From Candidatus Methylomirabilota bacterium (lineage in GTDB: Bacteria > Methylomirabilota > Methylomirabilia > Rokubacteriales > CSP1-6): a stretch of DNA of 38,653 bases. Location: NCBI GenBank assembly GCA_035315345.1, contig DATFYA010000128.1, positions 1 to 38,653 of the forward strand, written 5' to 3'. Below the pieces are notes generated by a model. It searched no databases. It saw only the letters and a program-made list of their open reading frames with translations, and had not been told where the DNA came from. Of the stretch, positions 1 through 9,093 are shown in pieces (the stretch's first letter is position 1; the number at the start of each line of letters is the position of its first letter). The position numbers were made by a program, and so were the translations under genes.

Positions 1-390
1 CCCGACTTCGACGCCCGCGAGAACGTCATGCTGCCGGTGCTGATCCGCGGCGGCGACCAGCCGGCGGCGCGCAGCCGTGCCGAGCAGGTGCTCGGCGCGC
101 TTGGCCTCGCCGCCCGTCTGGAGCACCGCCCGTCGAAGCTCTCCGGCGGCGAGCAGCAACGCGTCGCGGTCGCCCGCGCGCTGGCGAACCGCCCGCCGCT
201 GGTGCTCGCCGACGAGCCCACCGGCAACCTCGACGAGGAGATGGCGGCCGAGATCATCGGGCTGGTAAAGGACATCTGGAGCCGGGGCACCACCGTGGTC
301 TTCGCGACGCATCAGGCCCGCCTGGTCCCCCAGCTCAAGCGCCGCACCCTCCGCCTCGAAGGCGGCCGCCTGGTCAAGGACGAGGGATGA
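1..390 (+). CDS. ftsE: FtsE, cell-division ABC transporter ATPase (5' partial)
   Basis: The reading frame is open from base 1, so the 5' end (Walker A and N-terminus) lies outside the window; 129 C-terminal residues are visible. It begins with a FtsE-like segment around DARENVMLP, followed by the ABC signature [15 protein letters not shown], Walker [12 protein letters not shown] and the H-loop ATHQ. FtsE is the cytoplasmic ATPase that works with the membrane protein FtsX to relay divisome state to a periplasmic cell-wall hydrolase activator. The next genes, ftsX and an EnvC-like gene, are exactly those partners. LolD-type ATPases share these motifs, but the FtsX neighbour settles the assignment. 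Confidence 0.93.
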   Translation, partial: PDFDARENVMLPVLIRGGDQPAARSRAEQVLGALGLAARLEHRPSKLSGGEQQRVAVARALANRPPLVLADEPTGNLDEEMAAEIIGLVKDIWSRGTTVVFATHQARLVPQLKRRTLRLEGGRLVKDEG

Positions 391-434
391 CGACCCGCCC
401 GCGCCGGGTTGCCCCGACCGAGATGGCCCACGGT

Positions 435-455
435 CAACATGGCTCAGCCATGTTG
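435..455. repeat. 21-bp palindrome between ftsE and ftsX
   Basis: Perfect inverted repeat with 10-bp arms around a single central C. As RNA it would form a 9-bp stem closed by a TCA triloop. It lies 45 bases after the ftsE stop and about 65 bases before ftsX. It has no T-tract, so it is not a classical terminator; it might act as an mRNA processing or attenuation structure, or be an operator. Function is not established. Confidence 0.6.
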
Positions 456-473
456 AAGATGAGTTGAAGATGA
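452..473 (+). repeat. Two tandem copies of an 11-bp unit
   Basis: GTTGAAGATGA occurs twice head to tail, overlapping the right arm of the preceding palindrome. It is followed by AAAGGAAG, which is purine-rich but about 40 bases from the ftsX ATG and so too distant to be its ribosome-binding site. The duplication may reflect replication slippage or a binding site. Confidence 0.55.
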
Positions 474-519
474 AAGGAAGTCACGGCTGCAGCCCACGCC
501 GCAGATCACGGACGGCCGC

Positions 520-1404
520 ATGCTGAGCTTCATCTTCAGCGAGGCGATGCGCGACCTGCGACGGGCGGGTCGCGTCGGGGTCAGCGCGATACTCCTCATC
601 GCGCTCTCGCTCACCGCGCTCGGCGGCTTCTGGCTGCTCTCGCTCAATCTCGGCCGTGCCATCGATCAGTGGGGCGATCGCGTACGTGTCATCGTGTACC
701 TGAAGGACGAGCCGCCCGCGGCGCGCGTCGACGAGGTGCTGCAGAAGATCGAGGCGGTGGGCGGGATCCAGCGCGTGCGCTTCGTCTCCAAGGCTGACGC
801 CCTGCGCGTGCTCAAGCGCTCGCTCGGCAGCCAGGCCGACGTGGCCGAGCAGCTGCCGCGCAATCCGCTGCCCGCCTCGGTCGAGGTGACGCCGGACGCG
901 GGGACCGCCACCCCCGAAGGCACGCGCGCCCTGGTGGCGCGGCTGGTGGCGCTGCCCGAGGTCGAGGAGGTGCAGAGCGGCAGCCAGTGGGTCGACGGTC
1001 TCGCGCAGTTCCGGCGCCTGTTCCAGGGCGTGGGGCTGGCGATCGGCGCGGTGCTGGCGGTGGCCGCGATCCTCACCGTGACGACCGCGACCACGCTGGT
1101 GCTGCACCTGCGGCGCGACGAGATGGAGATCATGCGCCTGGTGGGCGCGACCGAGCGGGTGATCCGCTGGCCGCGGCTGCTCCAGGGCATGGCCCAGGGC
1201 CTGGTGGCGTCGATCGTGGCGCTGGCCGCGCTCGAGCTGGCCTATGCCGTCGCGGTGCCTCGGCTCGAGCCGTTGCTGCCGGTCACCATCGGCCTGGAAC
1301 GGGTGCTCTTCCTCTCCCCCTGGCAAGCCCTCGCCCTCATCGCAGCCGGCAGCATGCTGGGCGCGGTCGGCGGTATGCTGGCGCGCGGGCGGGCCCAGGC
1401 GTGA
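520..1404 (+). CDS. ftsX: FtsX, cell-division permease
   Basis: 294 residues, the usual FtsX length. The N-terminus FIFSEAMRDLRR is the typical cytoplasmic amphipathic start, followed by a first membrane segment near residues 22-43, a large periplasmic domain (about 45-165), and three further membrane segments in the C-terminal half (about 170-195, 220-245 and 265-285). In E. coli the periplasmic loop recruits EnvC. A stop at 460-462 blocks upstream extension beyond 463, and ATG 520 gives the family N-terminus, although no good ribosome-binding site precedes it. The stop overlaps the ATG of the EnvC-like gene (ATG at 1404), suggesting translational coupling. Confidence 0.93.
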   Translation: MLSFIFSEAMRDLRRAGRVGVSAILLIALSLTALGGFWLLSLNLGRAIDQWGDRVRVIVYLKDEPPAARVDEVLQKIEAVGGIQRVRFVSKADALRVLKRSLGSQADVAEQLPRNPLPASVEVTPDAGTATPEGTRALVARLVALPEVEEVQSGSQWVDGLAQFRRLFQGVGLAIGAVLAVAAILTVTTATTLVLHLRRDEMEIMRLVGATERVIRWPRLLQGMAQGLVASIVALAALELAYAVAVPRLEPLLPVTIGLERVLFLSPWQALALIAAGSMLGAVGGMLARGRAQA

Positions 1405-2642
1405 TGCGCGCGCGTCGGCTCGGCTGGGCGCTCGTGATGGCGCCGGCCCTGCTCCTGCCCGCTTCCGTCCATGCCCAGGCCAAGCGCGAGACGGCGGCCG
1501 ACGTGGGCGACAAGCAGCGCGACCTGCAGCAGACGCAGAAGCGGCTCAAGGAGGAGCGCCAGAAGGCGGCCGACGCCCGCAAGCGCGAGGCCAGCGTGCT
1601 GAGCGAGCTCGAGGCCATCGATGAGCGGCTCGCCGAGAAGCGCAAGCAAGTGGCCACCCTCGACGGCCGGATGCGCCGCGCCCAGGCCGACATCGGCGAG
1701 CTGCAAGGGGAGATCGGGCGCCTGCAGACCCGACGCTCCGGGCAGGAGGAGGTGCTGGGGCGTCGGCTCCGCGCTCTCTACAAGCTCCAGGCCCAGGGCG
1801 GGGTGCTGCCGATCGTGCTCTCGGGCGACGATCCGGTCACCCAGGCGGTCCAGCTTCGCCATCTGACCACCCTGGCCACGGTAGACGCTCACCTCATTCG
1901 AGAGTATCGTGGCACTTCCGAGGCGATGGCGGATCGGAAGAGCCGCCTCGAGGCCCGCGGAAAGGAGCTGGCGTCGCTCCGCTCGGACGCCGAGCGCGAG
2001 CGGCTCGAGGTCGACCAGGAAGCGGCCAAGCGGCGCGCGCTGCTGTCGCGCATCCAGGACGAGCGGGCGTACCACGACCGGATGGTGAGCGAGCTGTCCG
2101 AAGCGACCCGGCGGCTCGAGGCGTTCATCCGCGACCTCCAGGAGAAGCAGCGGCGCGCGCTGGCGAAGGCGCCGACGCCCAGCCGGCCGGCCCGTCCGGC
2201 GCCGGGTGATTCCCCGGGAGTGTCCGGCACCGGGTTCGCGGCGCTTCGCGGCCGACTCTCCTGGCCGGCGGACGGGCGAGTGGTGGCCGAGTACGGGCCG
2301 CAGGTGAACCCGCGGTTCGGGACGAAGACGTTCCGCAACGGGATCGACATCGAGGCGAGCGAGGGCTCGAGCATCGCGGCGGTGTTCCCGGGCCACGTCG
2401 TCTACACGGGGTGGTTCCGGGGTTACGGCAATCTGATCATCGTGGATCACGGCGGCGAGTACTACACGATCTACGCCCACGCGGCGGATATCCGGGTCGC
2501 CGAGGGCGACGAGGTGAAGCAGGGACAGATCATCGGCACGGTGGGGGACACCGGCTCGCTCCAGGGGCCGCGACTGTACTTCGAGGTGCGGCACGCGGGG
2601 AAGCCGCAGGATCCGGCGCACTGGCTCCGACCCAAAGGGTAG
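1404..2642 (+). CDS. EnvC-like murein hydrolase activator (coiled coil plus degenerate LytM domain)
   Basis: 412 residues starting at the ATG that overlaps the ftsX stop. A signal peptide covers about residues 1-26 and appears to end at ASVHAQA. A long charged coiled coil follows (about 30-255), then a proline-rich linker and a C-terminal LytM/M23 fold (about 280-410). Active M23 enzymes use HxxxD, an HxH and related His ligands; here the first position is Asn312 in NGID and the final LHFE motif reads LYFE (Tyr392). Loss of zinc ligands is the hallmark of EnvC, which activates amidases rather than cutting wall itself. Position directly after ftsEX supports the role. Substrate and partner amidase are not visible here. 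Confidence 0.9.
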   Translation: MRARRLGWALVMAPALLLPASVHAQAKRETAADVGDKQRDLQQTQKRLKEERQKAADARKREASVLSELEAIDERLAEKRKQVATLDGRMRRAQADIGELQGEIGRLQTRRSGQEEVLGRRLRALYKLQAQGGVLPIVLSGDDPVTQAVQLRHLTTLATVDAHLIREYRGTSEAMADRKSRLEARGKELASLRSDAERERLEVDQEAAKRRALLSRIQDERAYHDRMVSELSEATRRLEAFIRDLQEKQRRALAKAPTPSRPARPAPGDSPGVSGTGFAALRGRLSWPADGRVVAEYGPQVNPRFGTKTFRNGIDIEASEGSSIAAVFPGHVVYTGWFRGYGNLIIVDHGGEYYTIYAHAADIRVAEGDEVKQGQIIGTVGDTGSLQGPRLYFEVRHAGKPQDPAHWLRPKG

Positions 2643-2652
2643 CGCAGGGCGG

Positions 2653-2722
2653 GGTGCAGCCGAAGGCGAGCCAAGCGCATTTGGTAGGCGAGGTGCAGCC
2701 GCAGGCGAGCCGAGCGCATTTG
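2653..2722. repeat. Two 31-bp near-identical direct repeats
   Basis: Copy 1 (2653-2683) and copy 2 (2692-2722) are offset by 39 bases and differ at only two positions. Each runs from GGTGCAGCCG to GCGCATTTG. They fill the gap between the EnvC-like gene and ctpA. The form suggests a dispersed intergenic repeat family, but no third copy was noticed in the window. Confidence 0.6.
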
Positions 2723-2774
2723 AAAAAGAAGCAAGCGAAATAGGCACGACAGAGCACTCACGGAGGCGTACACG

Positions 2775-4067
2775 ATGCGGCCGATCCGGCACATGAAGAA
2801 GGTGGTCTTGATCTCGGGCCTGCTGTTGGTGCTCACCCTGTCGCTCGGCGGCGGGGTGGCGAGCAAGGGCAACGACACCGCGGCCACCTACGAGAACCTG
2901 CGGCTGTTCACCGAGGTGCTCTCGATCGTGCAGAGCCAGTACGTGGATGAGGTCCCGCCCAAGGACATCATCTACAACGCGATCAAGGGGACGCTTCGAG
3001 GGCTCGACCCCCACTCGTCGTTCCTGGATCCCGAGATGTACCGGGAGATGCAGGTCGAGACGAGCGGCTCCTTCGGGGGGCTCGGCATCGAGATCACGCT
3101 CCGGGACGACGTGCTGACGGTGGTGGCGCCGATCGAGGGCACTCCCGCCTACCGCGCGGGCATCCAGCCGGGCGACCGCATCCTCAAGATCGAGGGGCTG
3201 TCCACCAAGGACATGCAATTGGCCGACGCGGTCAAGCGCATGCGGGGGAAGCCGGGCAGCAAGATCACCATCAGCATCGTGCGCGAAGGCTGGTCCGAGC
3301 CGAAGGACTTCCTGATCACCCGCGAGCAGATCCGCGTGCATTCGGTGAAGAACAACCAGCTCGAGCCCGGCATCGAGTACATCCGCTTGCGCCAGTTCCA
3401 GGAGCAGACCGCCAACGACCTGGATACCGCGCTGGACAAGTACGCGAAGGAAGGCAAGATCCAGGGCCTCGTGCTCGACCTCCGCAACAACCCGGGCGGT
3501 CTGCTGACCTCCGCGGTGGAGGTAACCGAGAAGTTCCTCGAGCCCGGCAAGCTGGTGGTCTACACCGAGGGGCGCGTGCGCAACCAGAACATGCGGTTCT
3601 CCTCGAACTCCAAGCGAGCCTACACCGACTTCCCGATCGTGGTCCTCGTCAACCAGGGCAGCGCGTCGGCCTCCGAGATCGTGGCGGGCGCGCTGCAGGA
3701 CTGGGGGCGCGCGGTGGTCCTCGGCACGCAGAGCTTCGGCAAGGGCTCGGTGCAGACGATCATCCCGCTCTCGGACGGCTCCGGGCTGCGGCTGACCACC
3801 GCGAAGTACTTCACCCCGAAGGGCCGCTCCATCCACGGCAAGGGCATCACGCCGGACATCGTGGTCGAGGGCCCGAAGACCACCGCGCCGGTGTCGGGCG
3901 GCGACAAGGACAACCCGGCGCCGACTCCGCCGCCGGTGACCGAGACGCCCCAGGAGCAGCTCAAGCGCGATCCGCAGCTGCAGCGAGCGCTCGACCTGCT
4001 CAAGGCCATGAAGATCCTCGACAAGAGCCGGCCGGGGCCGGCAGGTCCGCAGGCGCAAGCCCGCTAG
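2775..4067 (+). CDS. ctpA: Carboxy-terminal processing protease (S41, CtpA family)
   Basis: 430 residues. An N-terminal hydrophobic segment (about 8-28) acts as signal or anchor, followed by the RGLDPHSSFLD motif typical of CtpA, a PDZ domain (about 95-185) and the S41 catalytic domain. The likely Ser-Lys dyad is Ser298 in GSASASEIVAGAL and Lys323 in FGKGSVQ. The C-terminus is a Pro-rich tail and short helix. GGAGG at 2762-2766 sits 8 bases before ATG 2775, fixing the start; an internal ATG at residue 7 is a weaker option. These proteases trim periplasmic proteins, and in several bacteria regulate cell-wall hydrolases, in line with the upstream ftsEX-envC genes. Confidence 0.93.
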   Translation: MRPIRHMKKVVLISGLLLVLTLSLGGGVASKGNDTAATYENLRLFTEVLSIVQSQYVDEVPPKDIIYNAIKGTLRGLDPHSSFLDPEMYREMQVETSGSFGGLGIEITLRDDVLTVVAPIEGTPAYRAGIQPGDRILKIEGLSTKDMQLADAVKRMRGKPGSKITISIVREGWSEPKDFLITREQIRVHSVKNNQLEPGIEYIRLRQFQEQTANDLDTALDKYAKEGKIQGLVLDLRNNPGGLLTSAVEVTEKFLEPGKLVVYTEGRVRNQNMRFSSNSKRAYTDFPIVVLVNQGSASASEIVAGALQDWGRAVVLGTQSFGKGSVQTIIPLSDGSGLRLTTAKYFTPKGRSIHGKGITPDIVVEGPKTTAPVSGGDKDNPAPTPPPVTETPQEQLKRDPQLQRALDLLKAMKILDKSRPGPAGPQAQAR

Positions 4068-4088
4068 GCCAGGCGGAACGTCGACCCG

Positions 4089-4961
4089 ATGCCGGCGAGG
4101 GTGTGGCAGGCTCTCGCCGGCATCATCATGTTGCTGCTGATCGCGGTGGTGGGACTCGACCAGTGGCAGGCGCGTCGCGGGGAGGCGAGCCTTTTCGGAT
4201 CCGATCTGCTCGCCCGCCGCGAATCCCGCCCCGCCCCGCCGGACGTGAGCCCGCGCGGGCGGCCGCTGGTCGCCGAGTCCGCGGCGCCTCCGCCCGGCGC
4301 CCCGCGGGTGGCCATCATCGTGGACGAGCTCGGCGGCCGACGCGACGTCTTCGATTCGCTTCGGGAGATTCGGCGTCCGCTGACCGTGGCAGTGCAGCCG
4401 GCCCTGCCGCTGTCGGGCGCCATCGCGAGAGACGCGGTGCGGTCGGGCATGGAGGTGTTGCTGGACCTGCCGATGGAGCCCTACCGTTATCCAGAGCTGG
4501 ATCCGGGGCCGGGCGTGCTGCTCATGTCGATGCCGCCCGGGGAGATCCGGCAGATGGTGGTATCGCATATCGCGTCGGTCGGCCCGGCGGTCGGAGTAAT
4601 CAACCGGATGGGCTCCCGGCTCACCGAGGATCGGCCGCGCATGCGCGCGATGCTCGAGGTGCTGGCGGCGCGGCGCCTCCTCCTGGTCGACGCCTATACC
4701 TCGAGCCAGTCGGTGGCCTACGACGAAGCGCACGAGGCGGGGGTGCGGGCGGCCCGGCGGCAGATCCTGGTGGACCACGCGGGCGGAGAAGCGGGGGACC
4801 GGGCGCGCTGGGACGAGGTGGCGGGCTGGGCCGAGCGGCGCGGTGAGGTGACAGTGGTCGTGCACGACCATCCGCTCGCGGTCCGGCTGCTCAAGGAGTA
4901 CGTGCCCCGCTGGGAAGCCCGCGGGCTGCGCCTGGTACCCGTATCGTACGTGGCGCGCTAA
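4089..4961 (+). CDS. YibQ-like divergent polysaccharide deacetylase, probably catalytically degenerate
   Basis: 290 residues: a single N-terminal membrane segment (about 8-24), a low-complexity linker, then a YibQ (PF04748-type) domain from about residue 73. Recognisable family blocks are AIIVDELGG, LDLPMEPY, LLMSMPPGEI, GVINRMGSRLTED and VVVHDHPLA. Against the usual IDDLG and NNHMGS motifs, the second acid is Glu80 rather than Asp and the metal-ligand His is replaced by Arg173 (INRMGS). The protein is often encoded next to envC and ctpA, as here. It is probably periplasmic and membrane-tethered; its substrate is unknown even in E. coli. Whether it binds metal is doubtful from these substitutions. 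Confidence 0.85.
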   Translation: MPARVWQALAGIIMLLLIAVVGLDQWQARRGEASLFGSDLLARRESRPAPPDVSPRGRPLVAESAAPPPGAPRVAIIVDELGGRRDVFDSLREIRRPLTVAVQPALPLSGAIARDAVRSGMEVLLDLPMEPYRYPELDPGPGVLLMSMPPGEIRQMVVSHIASVGPAVGVINRMGSRLTEDRPRMRAMLEVLAARRLLLVDAYTSSQSVAYDEAHEAGVRAARRQILVDHAGGEAGDRARWDEVAGWAERRGEVTVVVHDHPLAVRLLKEYVPRWEARGLRLVPVSYVAR

Positions 4962-4964
4962 TCT
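4959..4964 (+). promoter_or_regulatory. Possible -10 box for a leaderless tsaD transcript
   Basis: TAATCT lies 7 bases before the tsaD ATG and overlaps the stop of the preceding gene. A start of transcription at or next to the ATG would follow. No clear -35 hexamer is visible, so this is weak on its own. Confidence 0.25.
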
Positions 4965-4971
4965 ATACGTC

Positions 4972-5973
4972 ATGATCGTGCTCGGAATCGAGACCTCGTG
5001 CGATGAGACCTCCGCCGCCGTCGTGGACGGCGGGCGCAAGGTCCTGTCCAACGTGGTGGCCTCGCAGGACGACGTGCACGCGCCCTACGGCGGCGTGGTC
5101 CCGGAGCTGGCCTCGCGGCGCCACCTCGACGTCTTGATGCCGGTGGTGCGCCGCGCGCTGGAGACCGCCGGGACGTCCCTCGACGACATCGACGGCCTCG
5201 CGGTCACCTACGGACCCGGGCTGGTGGGCTCGTTGCTGGTCGGCTGCTCGGCTGCCAAGGCCCTGGCCTACGCGCGCCGCCGTCCGCTCGTCGGGGTGAA
5301 CCACCTGGAGGGTCACATCCACGCTGCGTTCCTGGAGGGCGATCCGCCCATCCATCCGTTCCTCGCCCTGGTCGTCTCGGGCGGCCACACCGCGCTGTAC
5401 CTGGCCCGCGAGCCGCGGCGGTACGAGCGGATCGGCCAGACGCGCGACGACGCGGCCGGCGAGGCCTTCGACAAGGTGGCCAAGCTGCTCGGCCTCGGCT
5501 TCCCGGGTGGGCCCGCGATCGAGCGGGTGGCCCGGTCGGGCGATCCGCGCGCGATCGTCTTCCCGACCGCGAACATGACCGACGGAGCCCCGGACTTCTC
5601 GTTCAGCGGGATCAAGACCGCGGTCTCGCTCCACGTGCGGCGCACCGGGCCGCTCGATGCGCCTCGCGTCGCCGACGTGGCCGCCTCGTTCCAGGCCACC
5701 GCGGTGAAGATGCTCGTGCGCAAGACCGTCCGGGCCACGCTCCGGTCCGGGGTGAAGCGCATCGTCCTCACCGGCGGGGTGGCCGCCAACAGCGCGCTCC
5801 GCGAGTCGCTGGAGGCCGAGTGCCGCGAGCGCGGGTGGATCCTCCACGTGCCGTCGCGCCGGCTTTGCACCGATAACGCGGCGATGATCGCCGCGGCCGG
5901 CCACGACCGCCTGGAAGCGGGTGAGCGCGCCCCGCTCTCCCTGAACGCGGTGCCCGACCTGGCGCTGGCATGA
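4972..5973 (+). CDS. tsaD: tRNA N6-adenosine threonylcarbamoyltransferase
   Basis: 333 residues, full family length. TsaD transfers threonylcarbamoyl from threonylcarbamoyl-AMP to A37 of ANN-decoding tRNAs, with TsaB and TsaE. The N-terminal GIETSCDETS block, the HLEGHIHAAF metal site (His111 and His115), VSGGHT, the DDAAGEAFDKVAKLLGL segment and the C-terminal LCTDNAAMIA (metal-ligand Asp) are all present and intact. It starts 10 bases after the YibQ-like gene. No Shine-Dalgarno sequence is seen before the ATG. Confidence 0.97.
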   Translation: MIVLGIETSCDETSAAVVDGGRKVLSNVVASQDDVHAPYGGVVPELASRRHLDVLMPVVRRALETAGTSLDDIDGLAVTYGPGLVGSLLVGCSAAKALAYARRRPLVGVNHLEGHIHAAFLEGDPPIHPFLALVVSGGHTALYLAREPRRYERIGQTRDDAAGEAFDKVAKLLGLGFPGGPAIERVARSGDPRAIVFPTANMTDGAPDFSFSGIKTAVSLHVRRTGPLDAPRVADVAASFQATAVKMLVRKTVRATLRSGVKRIVLTGGVAANSALRESLEAECRERGWILHVPSRRLCTDNAAMIAAAGHDRLEAGERAPLSLNAVPDLALA

Positions 5974-6001
5974 GCGGCGGCCGGCGCTGAGCGCACGCGG
6001 C

Positions 6002-7081
6002 ATGCCCCGCCTGGACTACGAGACCCTCGTTGCGGGTCTGCCCGACGCGGTGGTGGGGGTGGACGATGGGCTGCGCGTGATGCTCTGGAACCCCGCCGCG
6101 GAAGCCCTGCTCGGTCGATCGGCGCGGCGGACCATCGGCCGCGCGCTGAAGGAGATCTTCCCGCCCGACACCTCGCTGGTGCGCCACCTGGGCGATACCC
6201 TGGCCACTGGCGAGAGCCGCTCGGAGTCGGAGGCGGTGGTCGAGGGCGGCGACGGCCGGCCGGTGCACGTCAGCATCGTCACCGCGCCGCTGGCCCGGAG
6301 CGGAGACGTCGAGGCGGCGGTCGCGGTGATTCGCGACGTGTCGCGCCTGCACCAGCTCGAGTCCGAGGTGCGGCGCGGCGAGACCCTCGCCGCGGCGGGC
6401 CAGATCGCGATCGGCCTCGCTCACGAGATTCGCAATCCGCTCGGCGCCATCCGGGGCGCGGTCCAGCTCATGCGGCGCGAGCTGGGGGACGACGCCCGCC
6501 TGGGCGAGTACACCGACGTCCTGCTGAAAGAAGTGGACCGGGTCAACCGGATCCTCGAGATGCTCCTCGACATCAGCCGACCGGTGACCCTGCGCCCGGT
6601 GCCCCTGAACGTGCACCAGCTGCTGGAGCGCGTGGCGCTGCTCTCCGAGGAGATGGCGAGCCGGCGCCGCGTCCAGATCGTGCGGCGCTACGATCCGAGC
6701 CTGCCTCCGATCCTGGCCGACGAGGATCGCATCCTGCAGGTCTTCCACAACCTGGTGCGGAACGCGATCGAGGCCATGGCCGACGGCGGCCGCCTGACCC
6801 TCGTCACGCGGCCCAGCATGAACCCGCTCTTCACCAAGGTGGATCTGGGCCACGGCCAGCGAAGCATGGCCGAGATCCAGGTCATCGACGAGGGCCAGGG
6901 CATCCCGGAAGCCACCCGGGCCCGCCTCTTCACTCCGTTCTTCACCACCAAGGACAAGGGCCTCGGGCTCGGCCTGGCCCTCTGCCACCGCATCATCGAG
7001 GAGCACCACGGCGGGATCCACATCACGAGCGAGCCGAGCCGCGGCACCGCCGTCTCCTGCTTCCTCCCGATCGCCCGATAA
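6002..7081 (+). CDS. PAS-domain sensor histidine kinase (NtrB-like)
   Basis: 359 residues without a membrane segment, so cytoplasmic. A PAS domain spans about residues 5-115 (LPDAVVGVDDGLRVMLWNPA is typical), followed by HisKA with the H-box AIGLAHEIRNPLGAIRGA (His141) and a HATPase domain with N-box HNLVRNAIEAM, G1 DEGQGIP and G2 GLGLGLALCH. This is the NtrB architecture. It is followed 4 bases later by an NtrC-type regulator, so the two form a cognate pair. Whether the signal is nitrogen status cannot be told: no glnA, glnB or amtB is nearby. Confidence 0.9.
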   Translation: MPRLDYETLVAGLPDAVVGVDDGLRVMLWNPAAEALLGRSARRTIGRALKEIFPPDTSLVRHLGDTLATGESRSESEAVVEGGDGRPVHVSIVTAPLARSGDVEAAVAVIRDVSRLHQLESEVRRGETLAAAGQIAIGLAHEIRNPLGAIRGAVQLMRRELGDDARLGEYTDVLLKEVDRVNRILEMLLDISRPVTLRPVPLNVHQLLERVALLSEEMASRRRVQIVRRYDPSLPPILADEDRILQVFHNLVRNAIEAMADGGRLTLVTRPSMNPLFTKVDLGHGQRSMAEIQVIDEGQGIPEATRARLFTPFFTTKDKGLGLGLALCHRIIEEHHGGIHITSEPSRGTAVSCFLPIAR

Positions 7082-7085
7082 GCAC

Positions 7086-8510
<1,425 letters not shown>

Positions 8511-8517
8511 GAGCCCC

Positions 8518-9093
8518 ATGCCGAATCGCTGCGCCTGGGCCAACGGAGGCCCGCTGGAGATCGAATACCACGACACGGAGTGGGGCGTCCCGTCCCGCGA
8601 CGACCGGCACCTGTTCGAGATGCTCGTGCTCGAGGGCGCCCAGGCCGGGTTGTCGTGGTCGACGATCCTCCGCAAGCGCGAGAACTACCGCCGAGCCTTC
8701 GCCGGCTTCGATCCGGCCCGGGTGGCCCGCTTCGACGCGCGCCGCCGCGCCGCGCTGATGCGGGATCCCGGCATCGTGCGCAACCGCCTGAAGATCGACG
8801 CCACCGTGACCAACGCGCGGCAGGTGCTGGCGGTGCAGGAGGAGCACGGCACCCTCGCCGCCTACCTCTGGCAGTTCGTCGACGGCCGGCCCGTCCGCAA
8901 CGCGTGGACGAGGATGGGGCAGGTGCCGGCCGAGACCGCGCAGTCGCGGGCGATGAGCCGAGCGCTGCTCGCCCGCGGCTTCCGCTTCGTCGGGCCCACC
9001 ATCTGCTACGCGTTCATGCAGGCCACCGGCATGGTCGACGACCACATCACGACGTGTTTCCGCTATTCCACACGGAGGAGTCCACGGCCATGA
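8518..9093 (+). CDS. tag: DNA-3-methyladenine glycosylase I
   Basis: 191 residues, the usual Tag length. It removes 3-methyladenine from alkylated DNA by base excision. The N-terminal CAWANGGPLEIEYHDTEWG block carries the zinc ligands Cys and His; LSWSTILRKRENYRRAFAGF is the conserved helical core; the C-terminal DDHITTC supplies the other His and Cys zinc ligands. It starts 7 bases after the regulator gene and its TGA overlaps the ATG of the next gene, suggesting a continuous transcript. Confidence 0.95.
   Translation: MPNRCAWANGGPLEIEYHDTEWGVPSRDDRHLFEMLVLEGAQAGLSWSTILRKRENYRRAFAGFDPARVARFDARRRAALMRDPGIVRNRLKIDATVTNARQVLAVQEEHGTLAAYLWQFVDGRPVRNAWTRMGQVPAETAQSRAMSRALLARGFRFVGPTICYAFMQATGMVDDHITTCFRYSTRRSPRP

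Noticed and set aside
1242-5051. A 1269-codon open frame on the minus strand opposite ftsX through the YibQ-like gene
   Set aside because: It is antisense to five well-supported genes, is rich in His, Arg and Leu with no domain, and results from the scarcity of stop codons in GC-rich DNA.
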